NCBI RefSeq assembly: GCF_003990045.1
Contig: NZ_RZGZ01000002.1
Span: 248,001 to 312,000, forward strand
DNA: 64,000 nt
Direction of reading: 5' to 3'
Source of the DNA: Labedella endophytica
GTDB taxonomy: Bacteria > Actinomycetota > Actinomycetes > Actinomycetales > Microbacteriaceae
Part shown: piece by piece, positions 8,651 through 16,435 of the stretch
Layout: each line of letters opens with the position of its first letter
How positions within the stretch are numbered: the stretch's first letter is position 1
Notes under the pieces: generated by a model
Seen by the model: the letters and a program-made list of their open reading frames with translations, nothing else
Database searches by the model: none
Told to the model about the DNA's origin: nothing
Translations under genes and position numbers: made by a program

Positions 8651-9844
8651 TCACGCCACGCAGTCCCCCGAGTCGACCTCGGCGCTCGCGCCGACCTGGT
8701 CGAGGACGGGTGCGAGTTCGTCGAGTGTGAGGGCGTAGCCGGTCTCCGCGTCGGTCGTCGAACGCGCGAAGACCACCCCGACCACGGCACCGCTCTCGTC
8801 GAGGAGCGGGCCACCGGAGTTGCCCGGACGGACGAGGCTCCGCAGCGAGTAGATCTCCCGCGTCACCGCGTCCCGCTCGTAGATGTCGAGGCCCCGCGCG
8901 TCGAGCACCTGACGGACGCGTGCGGGCTCGACGTCGTACGGGCCGTTCTCGGGGTAGCCGGCGACGTAGGCCTGGGCGGACGCAGCGAGCTCGTCGCCGA
9001 GGGGAAGAGGGGTGGCGTCGAGGTCCGGCACGGAGAGGACGGCGAGGTCGCGCTCCGGATCGAAGACGACGAGGGACGCCGGCACCGGCTCCCCCGTCCC
9101 GCCGATCTGCACGAAGAGGTCGTCGGAGCCGCCGACGACGTGGGCGTTCGTGACGACACGGTCCGAGCCGACGACCCAGCCGCTGCCCGTGGAGTCGGAC
9201 GCGCAGGACGGGGCGGAGGAGAGCACGCGGACGATGCCCTGCGCCGAGGCGTCGACCGCGTCGGAGACCGACTGGTCCGGCGGCGTCACCCCGACGATGC
9301 TCTCGACCCCGTCGGCGAACACCTGCGGGAAGCCCGAGTTGCCGAGGGCTCGGTCGAGCGCGCCGAGCGCCGTCGCCGACGGCACCGGCGCGACCGCGTC
9401 GAGCGTCGCGACGACGCGCGACCCGCTCGCGAGCTGCATGAGGGGCACGACGCCCGTCGACGCGAGGAAGCCGGCGAGCAGCCAGACGGTCGCCGCCCAG
9501 GTCAGGAGACCGAGGGCAGCGCCGCCGAGCGTATCGAGGCCCTTCGTGACCTTCACTTTCGACAGCGCCCCCTTCAGAGCGCGGGCGACGAGCGACAGCA
9601 GCCCCACGACGAGTGCGATCGAGGCGATGAGGACCACGGCTGCGACGATGGTCCGCTGGAGGGACGTGACCCAACCGGAGCGGGCTGCGAACTCGACGAC
9701 GATCGGAGAGACGTTCGTCGCGAGCACGACGCCCCCGACGATGCCGACGAGGGACGCCGCGGTCACGAGCGCACCACGCCGCCACCCGCCGATGACGGCG
9801 GCCAGCGCGAGGAGGAGGAGGACGATATCCACGACGGTGTTCAT
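8651..9844 (-). CDS. MarP family membrane-anchored serine protease
   Basis: The architecture is CvpA-like, with four hydrophobic segments in the first 160 residues, followed by an extracytoplasmic chymotrypsin-like domain. The triad is visible: His in VVTNAHVVGG, Asp in ERDLAVL and Ser in RPGNSGGPLL. In mycobacteria MarP protects cells from acid and oxidative stress by cleaving the peptidoglycan hydrolase RipA. Two Cys (CASDS and the C-terminal DCVA) could form a disulfide that closes the domain. The start is ATG 9842-9844; a TAACAT -10-like box lies 8 nt upstream. It is divergent from EEP protein 1. Confidence 0.9.
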   Translation of the reverse strand: MNTVVDIVLLLLALAAVIGGWRRGALVTAASLVGIVGGVVLATNVSPIVVEFAARSGWVTSLQRTIVAAVVLIASIALVVGLLSLVARALKGALSKVKVTKGLDTLGGAALGLLTWAATVWLLAGFLASTGVVPLMQLASGSRVVATLDAVAPVPSATALGALDRALGNSGFPQVFADGVESIVGVTPPDQSVSDAVDASAQGIVRVLSSAPSCASDSTGSGWVVGSDRVVTNAHVVGGSDDLFVQIGGTGEPVPASLVVFDPERDLAVLSVPDLDATPLPLGDELAASAQAYVAGYPENGPYDVEPARVRQVLDARGLDIYERDAVTREIYSLRSLVRPGNSGGPLLDESGAVVGVVFARSTTDAETGYALTLDELAPVLDQVGASAEVDSGDCVA

Positions 9845-10008
9845 CTCGGCACATGTTACGTGGCGATCTCGGCCGAGAACCGCGCGACGGCCGAGAAGGC
9901 GCTGCGCGTTCGGCGCAACCGGCTCGCTCCGTCCGCGGCGCGCGAGTAACGTTGCCGTGCCGTCGCACACCTGGGCGACGAGAGGTGCCGTTCGAGGAGG
10001 GCCGTCCC

Positions 10009-10680
10009 CTGAAGATCGTCAGCTACAACCTGCGCAAGCACGCCGCCGTCGGCGAGCTCGTCGACCTCGTGGAGACCCATGCGATCGACGTGCTGTGTAT
10101 CCAGGAGGGCGACACGGCCGAGCTCGAGCCGAACGTCGGCGGACTCCGCCTCATCGGCGCGACCGAGAAGAACCGCCTGGGACTCGCGATGTACGCGAGC
10201 GATGCGCGCTTCGACATCCTCGACACCCGCGTCTTCGCGGTGCGGAAGTCGCTCCACGACCGGGTGCTGCGCCCGGCCCACGAGCGGCTGTTGGCGGCGC
10301 ACCTGTTCGACAAGACCACGGGGAGGGACGTGCTCGTCGGAGACTTCCATGCCGCTCCGCTCACCGCATCGAACGCACTCCGCCGCAAGCAGATCGCGGG
10401 CGCCCACGCAGGGATGCGCGCGCTCGCGCCCGGCGCGCCCGCCCTGATGGTCGGCGACTTCAACTACCCGTGGTTCGTGAACAAGCTCGAGCGGCATCTC
10501 GGGGATTCGGGCTTCCAGCTCACGCGGAGCACCGAGCCGACGTATGTCCGCTACAAGTACTTCTCGGGTTACTTCGACTTCGTCACGAGCAACGGCTACT
10601 CCATCGAGCGCGTGGACGTGCTCCCCTTCGGCGCATCGGACCACCGCCCCATCAGCCTCACGGCCCACCTCGCCCCCTGA
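10009..10680 (+). CDS. Endonuclease/exonuclease/phosphatase (EEP) family protein 1, probable CTG start
   Basis: The domain has the EEP fold (DNase I/sphingomyelinase-like). It opens with KIVSYNLRKH (first strand and Asn), then DVLCIQEGD (metal-binding Glu), DFHAAPLTA, MVGDFNYPWF (Asp/Asn) and GASDHRPIS (catalytic His). The substrate is unknown. A strong GAGGAGG (9994-10000) lies 8 nt before CTG 10009. That CTG aligns exactly with the ATG of the paralogue at 28319 and the CTG of the paralogue at 27554. An in-frame GTG at 9985 is the standard alternative and would add eight residues but has a poor ribosome binding site. The stop is followed by copy A of the 3'-end repeat. Confidence 0.75.
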   Translation: MKIVSYNLRKHAAVGELVDLVETHAIDVLCIQEGDTAELEPNVGGLRLIGATEKNRLGLAMYASDARFDILDTRVFAVRKSLHDRVLRPAHERLLAAHLFDKTTGRDVLVGDFHAAPLTASNALRRKQIAGAHAGMRALAPGAPALMVGDFNYPWFVNKLERHLGDSGFQLTRSTEPTYVRYKYFSGYFDFVTSNGYSIERVDVLPFGASDHRPISLTAHLAP

Positions 10681-10685
10681 CCCCC

Positions 10686-10753
10686 AGAGGGCTACTCCCG
10701 AGCGAGGGCGCCTCGTCTACATGGCGCCCTCGCGCGCTACCTAGCGCCCTCGG
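10686..10753 (+). repeat. 3'-end hairpin repeat, copy A
   Basis: The copy begins 5 nt after the stop of EEP protein 1, with AGAGGGCTACTCCCGAGCGA. It continues into a 10-bp hairpin CGAGGGCGCC / GGCGCCCTCG (10703-10712, 10723-10732) and a third GCGCCCTCG arm. Related copies B (11345-11417) and C (45075-45121) lie on the other strand, each at the 3' end of a minus-strand gene. Confidence 0.75.
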
Positions 10754-10774
10754 GTGGTCGGAGCCGGAGGCGAG

Positions 10775-11284
10775 TCAGTGCTGAAGCAACCCACGAACGA
10801 AGGCGGCCTGGCCGACGTGCTGGAGATCGTCGGAGACGACGCTCACGAGACGAACCGCGAGGGTGACGGGCGGATACCACCCCTCGTCGACGACCCGATC
10901 GAGTTCGGAGTCGGAGAGGCCGGCCACGTAGGCGACGGTGCGGTCGTGGACAGCGGAGTGATACGACGCGAGGTCCTCCGCCGAGACGCCCGCGACATCG
11001 CCGACCTCTTCCGGGGACATCCCGTAGCCGGTGGCGTCCTCGTCGAACGGAAGACCGAACTGCGCGGCGAAGCCGCCCGACGTCCACACCTGATCGGTGC
11101 CCGCCGCATCCGCGACGTGATCGTCCTGCACCCGAGTGAGATGCCATACGAGCCACGCGATCGAGTTCGCCTCGGGTGATGCGCGGAACGTGAGGTCCTC
11201 GTCCGAGAGCCCGTCCACGATTCGGGCCGTGCTGTCGCGGATGCGGTCGAAGGCGTCGATGAGGAGGTCACGAGTGGATGCCAT
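10775..11284 (-). CDS. DinB/DUF664 family protein (mycothiol-transferase-like)
   Basis: The 169-residue four-helix-bundle protein carries the spaced His residues of the DinB/DUF664 superfamily: His in WLVWHLTRVQDDHV, His in YHSAVHDRTV and His in DDLQHVGQAAF near the C-terminus. These form a divalent-metal site. In actinobacteria such proteins include mycothiol-dependent S-transferases that detoxify electrophiles. The exact substrate is unknown. The start is ATG 11284 with GGAACAACCC upstream. The gene is bracketed by copies A and B of the hairpin repeat, in inverted orientation. Confidence 0.8.
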   Translation of the reverse strand: MASTRDLLIDAFDRIRDSTARIVDGLSDEDLTFRASPEANSIAWLVWHLTRVQDDHVADAAGTDQVWTSGGFAAQFGLPFDEDATGYGMSPEEVGDVAGVSAEDLASYHSAVHDRTVAYVAGLSDSELDRVVDEGWYPPVTLAVRLVSVVSDDLQHVGQAAFVRGLLQH

Positions 11285-11344
11285 GGGTTGTTCCTTTCGA
11301 AGGCCGAAATCGACATTCCACCCGGTTGCGCCGCGCGAGGCAAC

Positions 11345-11417
11345 CCCTCGCGAGGGCTATAGATCGATGCCGAGGGCGCCAGCTAGACCTGTAGCCCTCG
11401 CTCGGGAGTAGCCCTTT
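11345..11417 (-). repeat. 3'-end hairpin repeat, copy B (overlaps the MFS stop codon)
   Basis: On the minus strand it starts AAAGGGCTACTCCCGAGCGA (from 11417). This copy contains the last codons and the TAG stop (11383-11385) of the MFS gene. GAGGGCGCC and CCCTCGCGAGGG segments follow. It is the same family as copies A and C. Confidence 0.75.
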
Positions 11418-12612
11418 GGGGGGTGGAGGGGAGGGTGGCGGCGAAGAGGGAGGCGGCGAGCATCAGGATCGTGGCCGAGGCGAAGGCTGCGGGGTAGGAG
11501 AACAGGTCGAGGAGGGCGCCGGCCGCGAGGGGGCCGACGATCGCCCCCACGTCCGCCGCGGCCTGGAAGACGGCCACGGGGGTCCCCTTGCGCCCACCGG
11601 CCGCGTCGCTCATGAGGGCCGACGGAGCGGTGCCGATGAACGCGGCGGCCACGGCGTAGACGACGAGCAGGGCGACGAGCATCCACAGCTCGGTGACGAA
11701 CGGGATGGCCATCATCGCCGCTCCCCCGAGCAGGAAGGACCAGACGATCGCCGGCCGTCGACCCACCGTGTCGACGAAGCGCCCGGCCGGCCCGAGGGCG
11801 ATGGCCTGCACGACCGCGGAGATGGCGAACGCGATCCCCGTCCACGCCGGCTCCTCGTGCAGCACCTCGACGACGAGCACGGGCACGAGCGTCGAGCGCA
11901 CTCCCATCGCCGCCCACCCCGACGCGAGGTTCGCGACACTCGCGACCTGGAACCGCCGATCCCGCAGAACCGAACGGAATCCGCCCGTCGCGGCCTCGGC
12001 CGCGGTATCCCCGCTCGTCCTCCCCGTGAGCAGGACGAGCCCGACCGCCCCCGCGACCGCGAGGGTGGCCGCGTAGAAGAAGAACGGGGCCGTGAGGGAG
12101 ATCGTCGTGAGGAGTCCCCCGAGTGCGGGCCCCGCCATACCGCCGATGAGGAAGCCGCCCTGCCAGAAACCCACGGCTCGTCCGCGTTGCGTCGACGACG
12201 TGACGCCGAGGATGAGGGTCATCGCGGCGACCGAGAACATCGCGGAGCCGATCCCGCCGAGACCCCGCAGAATGAGCAGTTGCGGGTACGACGACGCGAT
12301 CCCCACGAGACCGCTCGACACGGCGACGATCCCGATCCCCGTGGCGAGCACGAGACGCTCCCCGAAACGGTCGACGACGCGGCCGACGAACGGGCCGACG
12401 ACGAGGCGCATGACGGCGAACGCCGACACGACAGCCCCCACCTCGACGTAGCCGACGCCGAAACCGCGCACGTAGACGGGGAGGACGGGGATGACGACGC
12501 CGAAGCCGAGCATGACGAAGAAGGCGACGACGCCGAGCACGCGGACGTCGCGCGGGAGGGGCTCGCGCGGACCACGACGACCGGAACGCCCGAGGAACGG
12601 TGCGCGCGTCAC
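11383..12612 (-). CDS. MFS transporter
   Basis: With GTG 12612 as start the protein has 409 residues and about 12 hydrophobic segments. It shows the MFS loop signature GRVVDRFGERLVLATG between helices 2 and 3 and a GRFVDTVGRRPAI repeat in the second half, typical of drug/proton antiporters. The substrate is unknown. Upstream in-frame starts exist (TTG 12666, ATG 12699), but none has a ribosome binding site and they add an Arg/Pro-rich tail. A 16-codon leader frame (ATG 12659) ends in a TGA that overlaps the GTG (GTGA), so coupled translation is possible. The last dozen residues are encoded inside repeat copy B. Confidence 0.8.
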   Translation of the reverse strand: MTRAPFLGRSGRRGPREPLPRDVRVLGVVAFFVMLGFGVVIPVLPVYVRGFGVGYVEVGAVVSAFAVMRLVVGPFVGRVVDRFGERLVLATGIGIVAVSSGLVGIASSYPQLLILRGLGGIGSAMFSVAAMTLILGVTSSTQRGRAVGFWQGGFLIGGMAGPALGGLLTTISLTAPFFFYAATLAVAGAVGLVLLTGRTSGDTAAEAATGGFRSVLRDRRFQVASVANLASGWAAMGVRSTLVPVLVVEVLHEEPAWTGIAFAISAVVQAIALGPAGRFVDTVGRRPAIVWSFLLGGAAMMAIPFVTELWMLVALLVVYAVAAAFIGTAPSALMSDAAGGRKGTPVAVFQAAADVGAIVGPLAAGALLDLFSYPAAFASATILMLAASLFAATLPSTPQRATPERGLQV

Positions 12613-12721
12613 GCGGGGCGCGCGGCGCAGCGGAGGCTGCGGTGGAACGGTGTCGGCATGCCTCAACGCTAGCGCCCGTGGCAGGATCGAGGGACGCATC
12701 CCCCGGCCCCCGAGGAGCATC

Positions 12722-13486
12722 ATGACGCAGGATCCGACCGCACCACGGCGCACCGGCCGCCGCATCGGGCGCGCGGCTCTCGCCGCGCTCCTCGTGGTCG
12801 TCCTCATCGCCGTGGTCTTCCTCGCCTGGGCGCACACCGTCATGGCCGGAGATCGCGACGCGGCGCTCGAGGTCTGGACCGACGACGCGATCGAGGTGAC
12901 GGAGACGAGCGACTCGTTCGTCCTCCGCCCCACCGCCGGTGGGAGCGACCACGGACTCGTCTTCATCCCGGGCGCCCGCGTCCAGCCGTTCGCGTACGCC
13001 CGGAACCTCGCCGGAGTGGTCGAGGACGCAGGGGTCACTGTCGTCGTCACGAAGCCGACACTCAACCTCGCCTTCTTCGACACCCGTTCCCTGGCCGCCT
13101 TCGCGGCCGCGGCACCGGAGGTCGACTCCTGGACGGTCGGCGGCCACTCGCTCGGCGGAGTGCGCGCCTGCCAGCTCGCGGCGGGCGACGACAGCGTCGA
13201 GGTCACGGGCCTCGTGCTCCTCGGCAGCTACTGCGCGAACGATCTGTCCGCCTCCGCGCTCTCGGTCCTGAGTGTCTCCGGCACGAACGACGGGCTCACG
13301 ACACCGGAGGACGTCGAGTCGAACGCCGGTCTGCTGCCGCAGGACACGGAGTACGTCGTGCTCGACGGCGGCAACCACGCCGATTTCGGCGACTACGGCG
13401 CTCAACCCGGCGATGGGGAGTCGACGCTCCCCCGCGACGCGGTGCGCGCGGAGATCACCGCGGCGCTCGTCGGCCTGCTCGGCTGA
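12722..13486 (+). CDS. Membrane-anchored alpha/beta hydrolase
   Basis: The protein has 254 residues: a basic N-terminus, one transmembrane helix (about residues 19-40), then an alpha/beta hydrolase domain facing outside. The nucleophile elbow is GGHSLGG, the acid Asp probably lies in GTNDGLTT, and the catalytic His in DGGNHADFG. The active site is complete, so an esterase or lipase activity is likely, but the substrate is unknown. GAGGAG lies 4 nt before the ATG. It is divergent from the MFS gene; a CAGGAT -10-like box lies at about 12682. Confidence 0.8.
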   Translation: MTQDPTAPRRTGRRIGRAALAALLVVVLIAVVFLAWAHTVMAGDRDAALEVWTDDAIEVTETSDSFVLRPTAGGSDHGLVFIPGARVQPFAYARNLAGVVEDAGVTVVVTKPTLNLAFFDTRSLAAFAAAAPEVDSWTVGGHSLGGVRACQLAAGDDSVEVTGLVLLGSYCANDLSASALSVLSVSGTNDGLTTPEDVESNAGLLPQDTEYVVLDGGNHADFGDYGAQPGDGESTLPRDAVRAEITAALVGLLG

Positions 13487-13562
13487 CGGGCGCCAGACCG
13501 GGCCCGTCCCTCCCTCAGCCGCTCGGGATGACCATCACTCCGTGAGCATCACGCCGCCGGAT

Positions 13563-13979
13563 TCACGCGTCGGGACCGGCGATGTTCACGAGCCACATGA
13601 TGCCGAAACGATCGGTGCACTCGCCGAAGCTGTCGCCCCACGGCGCGGCGGTGAGCGGCTCCCTCACGGTCCCACTCGCCGACAAGGCCTCCCAGTAGGC
13701 CGTCAGCTCGTCCGTGTCGCGCCCGCTCAGGGAGATCGAGACGGAACCGCCCTCGGGGAGCGGCATCGCGTTCGGGACGTCGGCGCCCATGAGCACGAAC
13801 CCCATCGGTGTCGTGAGCTGCGCGTGCATGATCTTGTCGCGCTCGACCGGATCGTCGCTCATCCCGAAGTCCGCGTAGGTGTTGAGGGAGAGCTCGCCTC
13901 CGAAGACCTGCTGGTAGAACGTCATCGCCTCCCGCGTGCGATCGCGGAAGTTGAGGTAGGGGTTCAGCGTACTGGCCAT
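13563..13979 (-). CDS. VOC superfamily protein (PhnB-like)
   Basis: The 138-residue protein has the paired beta-alpha-beta-beta-beta modules of the PhnB/glyoxalase-like group: TLNPYLNFRDRTREAMTFYQ, VFGGELSLNTYADFG, then SVSISLSG, and a C-terminal WGDSFGECTDRFGIMWLVNI. This subgroup usually lacks a proven enzymatic activity. A GGAGGA ribosome binding site precedes the ATG. It is followed 76 nt later, on the opposite strand, by the end of the alpha/beta hydrolase gene. Confidence 0.85.
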   Translation of the reverse strand: MASTLNPYLNFRDRTREAMTFYQQVFGGELSLNTYADFGMSDDPVERDKIMHAQLTTPMGFVLMGADVPNAMPLPEGGSVSISLSGRDTDELTAYWEALSASGTVREPLTAAPWGDSFGECTDRFGIMWLVNIAGPDA

Positions 13980-14094
13980 GGTGTCCTCCACATCGGGTCG
14001 ACGGCTCCGTCGGCACCAGTGTGGCGGAGAACGCCTCGGAGGAGAAGGACTATTCCGCATCAGGGCGCTCCGGCGCGACGACGGACGGCACCGC

Positions 14095-15147
14095 TCAGCT
14101 GTAGTCGGCGGTGACCGTACGCGCGATCCCGTCGAGGCGGATGGGTCCGCCGTGGGGAACGATCCACTGGGGCCGGGTGTGGCCGAACGGAACTCCCACG
14201 CAGACGACGGCGTCCGGGTTGTAGCGGGCGATCTCGGCGACGACCCCGTCGCGTTGAGCAGACCGCAACCGAGCACGCTCGGCCGCGTCCGGGATTCGCA
14301 CATCGAAGGACGTCACGGCAGGGCGGGCCACGAGGACCCCCGCCACGGCGCCGAGCATCCCTCCCTCGCCGAGCGCTCGCACCCAGCGCCTCACGTGCGC
14401 GGCCGGTGGCGTCTCCTCGCTCGTCTCGAGGAGGAGGACCGCCCCCTCGAGATCGGACGGGGTCGGCATGCGACCGGCGAGCGCGATCTGGTCCAGCACC
14501 TCTATGCACCCGCCCCAGGTTCGGCCCTCGACGACCCGGGCCGGACCGGCCCACGACCAGGGCTCGGTGGGCTCGCGCATTCCGTACTCCGTGAGGGCCG
14601 CCGGGTCCGTCCACAACAGACCGTGGTCCTCCGACTCCCCCGGGTCCGTCAGCTCCACCTCGCCGCCGTCGAGGAGGGCAGCACGGAGGGACACCACGTG
14701 CCCCGCGTCGACGCCCGGTCCCGCTCCGAGATGGACCTGCGTCGAACCCCCGTAGAAGCTCGGCACGCCGAGCCCCCAAAGCAGGTTGTGGAGGTTGGTG
14801 TTGTCGCTGTACCCGAGAAACGGCTTGGGGTTCGCGGCGAGGACCTCGGTGTCGATGTGCGGGACCACCATGATCTGGTCGTCGCCACCGATCGTGGTCA
14901 GCACGGCCCGGATCGTCGGGTCGGTGAAGGCGGCCGTGACATCGGCGGCGCGCGCCTCCGCCCTCGCGCCCAGCTGGCGGGTGGTCGGGTACTCGACGGG
15001 CACGAGTCCCGTGACCTCGACGAGGCGCCTCATGGCCTGCTCGTGCACCGCCTCGGACACGGCAGGAGCCGCCATCGCGGGAGAGAGCACCGCCACCCGA
15101 TCACCGGGCTTCGCCTTCGGGACCGTCGCCATCGCTGGAGTCGTCAT
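14095..15147 (-). CDS. S66 family LD-carboxypeptidase-like serine peptidase (MccF/LdcA type)
   Basis: The 350 residues match the S66 family. N-terminal PGDRVAVLSPA is followed by TIGGDDQ, the nucleophile Ser in LGYSDNTNLH, Glu in WGGCIEVLDQ, and His in VPFGHTRPQW; together they form the Ser-Glu-His triad. Members cleave the L,D bond of murein tetrapeptides in recycling, or inactivate microcin C-like peptides (MccF). The length and the WGG-C-IE motif are closer to MccF-like members. ATG 15147 is preferred; TTG 15159 and ATG 15132 are alternatives. The upstream 330 bp is repeat-rich. Confidence 0.85.
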   Translation of the reverse strand: MTTPAMATVPKAKPGDRVAVLSPAMAAPAVSEAVHEQAMRRLVEVTGLVPVEYPTTRQLGARAEARAADVTAAFTDPTIRAVLTTIGGDDQIMVVPHIDTEVLAANPKPFLGYSDNTNLHNLLWGLGVPSFYGGSTQVHLGAGPGVDAGHVVSLRAALLDGGEVELTDPGESEDHGLLWTDPAALTEYGMREPTEPWSWAGPARVVEGRTWGGCIEVLDQIALAGRMPTPSDLEGAVLLLETSEETPPAAHVRRWVRALGEGGMLGAVAGVLVARPAVTSFDVRIPDAAERARLRSAQRDGVVAEIARYNPDAVVCVGVPFGHTRPQWIVPHGGPIRLDGIARTVTADYS

Positions 15148-15216
15148 CCACCGATTCAAGCACTCGCCCCCGGCCGCTGCCGAGACCCGGTCACCATCAC
15201 GGAACCACGACCCCCG

Positions 15217-15278
15217 TCGACAGGCTCAGGGACCGAGCTTGCTCGGTACACGACAAACCCGGTCGCCGAGCCTGTCGA
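15217..15278. repeat. Interrupted inverted repeat (intergenic)
   Basis: The 19-nt arms TCGACAGGCTCAGGGACCG (15217-15235) and CGGTCGCCGAGCCTGTCGA (15260-15278) match at 17 of 19 positions with a 24-nt spacer. From memory, arms of this sequence are a very common dispersed intergenic repeat in Micrococcales genomes. Confidence 0.7.
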
Positions 15279-15316
15279 AGCGTGGTGAGCAGCCCGGGAA
15301 CGCGGGGCCTGCTCCT

Positions 15317-15446
15317 CGAGTTGTCACAAACTGCGGGTTCAGGCCGCCCACACCCGCGATTCGTGACAACTCGAAAGAGGCCACTTCTCCGAGTTGTCAC
15401 GAATGGCGGGTGTTCACCACTCGAACGAGACGTTTGCGACAACTCG
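15317..15446. repeat. Array of four alternating copies of a ~23-nt palindromic-unit repeat
   Basis: The unit core is CGAGTTGTCACGAA followed by a GCGGGTG-like end. Copies occur at 15317-15339 (plus), 15351-15373 (minus), 15390-15412 (plus) and, truncated, 15431-15446 (minus). The alternating orientation would allow strong cruciforms or hairpins, as in REP clusters. Apart from this array and the inverted repeat just before it, 15148-15481 holds nothing I can identify. Confidence 0.7.
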
Positions 15447-15481
15447 GGGAGGGCCGAGCCAGGCCGGAAGGGAGGTAACGA

Positions 15482-16435
15482 CTAGCGGACGACGCGAAGG
15501 GCGAGTGGCTGGACCCACACCTCGAGGCGGGAGACCAGACCGAGGTCCTCGCCGTCCGCCTCGGCACGCTCGGGCACCTCGAACGCGACGACGAGGCGCC
15601 GAGCACGGGTGACCTGCACGGTCGGGCCGGCGAGCGATCGACCGAGCGCCAGCGGCGCGCGGACGGCGCTCGCGACGAACCAGGCACCGAGCCGCACCCA
15701 GGAGAGGACGCTCGCCGGGCGCAGCACCATGACGTCGAGCTCTCCGTCGTCGACGAGGGCCCCGGGGACGAAGACGAGACCGGCGGGGAGCAGACCGCCG
15801 TTGGCGACGACGACGGAGTGAGCGGACTCCGAGACGCCCGGCCCCCCATCGAGCGCCACGTGCGCGGCGAAACGCTCGTTCCGCCAGACGGATGCCGAGA
15901 TGCCCTGGAGGTACCCGACCCAGCCGAAGCGTTCCTTCCCGACGGGATGCGTGTCGGCGACCATCGCCGCGTCGACACCCGCTCCCACCATGACCGTGAA
16001 TGGCCGCTCCACGACCCTGCCGTCGTCGAGCGTCGCGCGGAATCGACCGATGTCGATGGAGACCGGGGCGGAACCGGCGAAGGCTCGGGCCACGGCCGCT
16101 GTGAGGGAACGCGGGGAGCCGGTCGAACGGGCGAAGAGGTTCGTGGTCCCGACCGGCACGATCGCGAGCGGCACGTCACCGTCGGCGAGAGCCTCGACGA
16201 GGACGCTCACGGTACCGTCTCCTCCCGCAGCGATGACGACGCTCGGGCGCACCCGCGCGAGGACACGACGCAGGGCGGACGCGCCACCGTCGTGCTCCTC
16301 GGTCGCCACCCACACGGTGGGCGCCCACCCGGCCGCGCGCGCCTCAGCGGTCACGACGCGACGCAGCCGTCGAAGATCCACCCGCAACGGGTGGTAGACG
16401 ACGACGGCGCGGGGCAGCGGGACGCGGGTGGTCAG
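15482..16435 (-). CDS. Diacylglycerol-kinase family lipid kinase, probable CTG start
   Basis: The domain has the DAGK/sphingosine-kinase fold: first strand AVVVYHPLRVD, catalytic loop AAGGDGTVSVLVEAL, PVGTTNLFARSTG, then a C-terminal beta domain with a hydrophobic stretch. The likely reaction is ATP-dependent phosphorylation of a diacyl- or alkyl-acylglycerol. There is no ATG, GTG or TTG before the first core strand. CTG 16433-16435 overlaps the TGA of the upstream gene (CTGA), exactly like the ATGA and GTGA overlaps elsewhere in this operon; CTG 16417 is the only other choice. It is the last gene of the six-gene minus operon. Confidence 0.8.
   Translation of the reverse strand: MTTRVPLPRAVVVYHPLRVDLRRLRRVVTAEARAAGWAPTVWVATEEHDGGASALRRVLARVRPSVVIAAGGDGTVSVLVEALADGDVPLAIVPVGTTNLFARSTGSPRSLTAAVARAFAGSAPVSIDIGRFRATLDDGRVVERPFTVMVGAGVDAAMVADTHPVGKERFGWVGYLQGISASVWRNERFAAHVALDGGPGVSESAHSVVVANGGLLPAGLVFVPGALVDDGELDVMVLRPASVLSWVRLGAWFVASAVRAPLALGRSLAGPTVQVTRARRLVVAFEVPERAEADGEDLGLVSRLEVWVQPLALRVVR

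Noticed and set aside
10686-11417. DinB gene flanked by inverted repeats as a mobile element
   Set aside because: The repeats sit at 3' ends of neighbouring genes, the same repeat occurs alone at 45075, and there is no transposase or target duplication.
15217-15446. CRISPR-like array formed by the repeats
   Set aside because: Copies alternate in orientation with irregular short spacers, and no cas genes are present.
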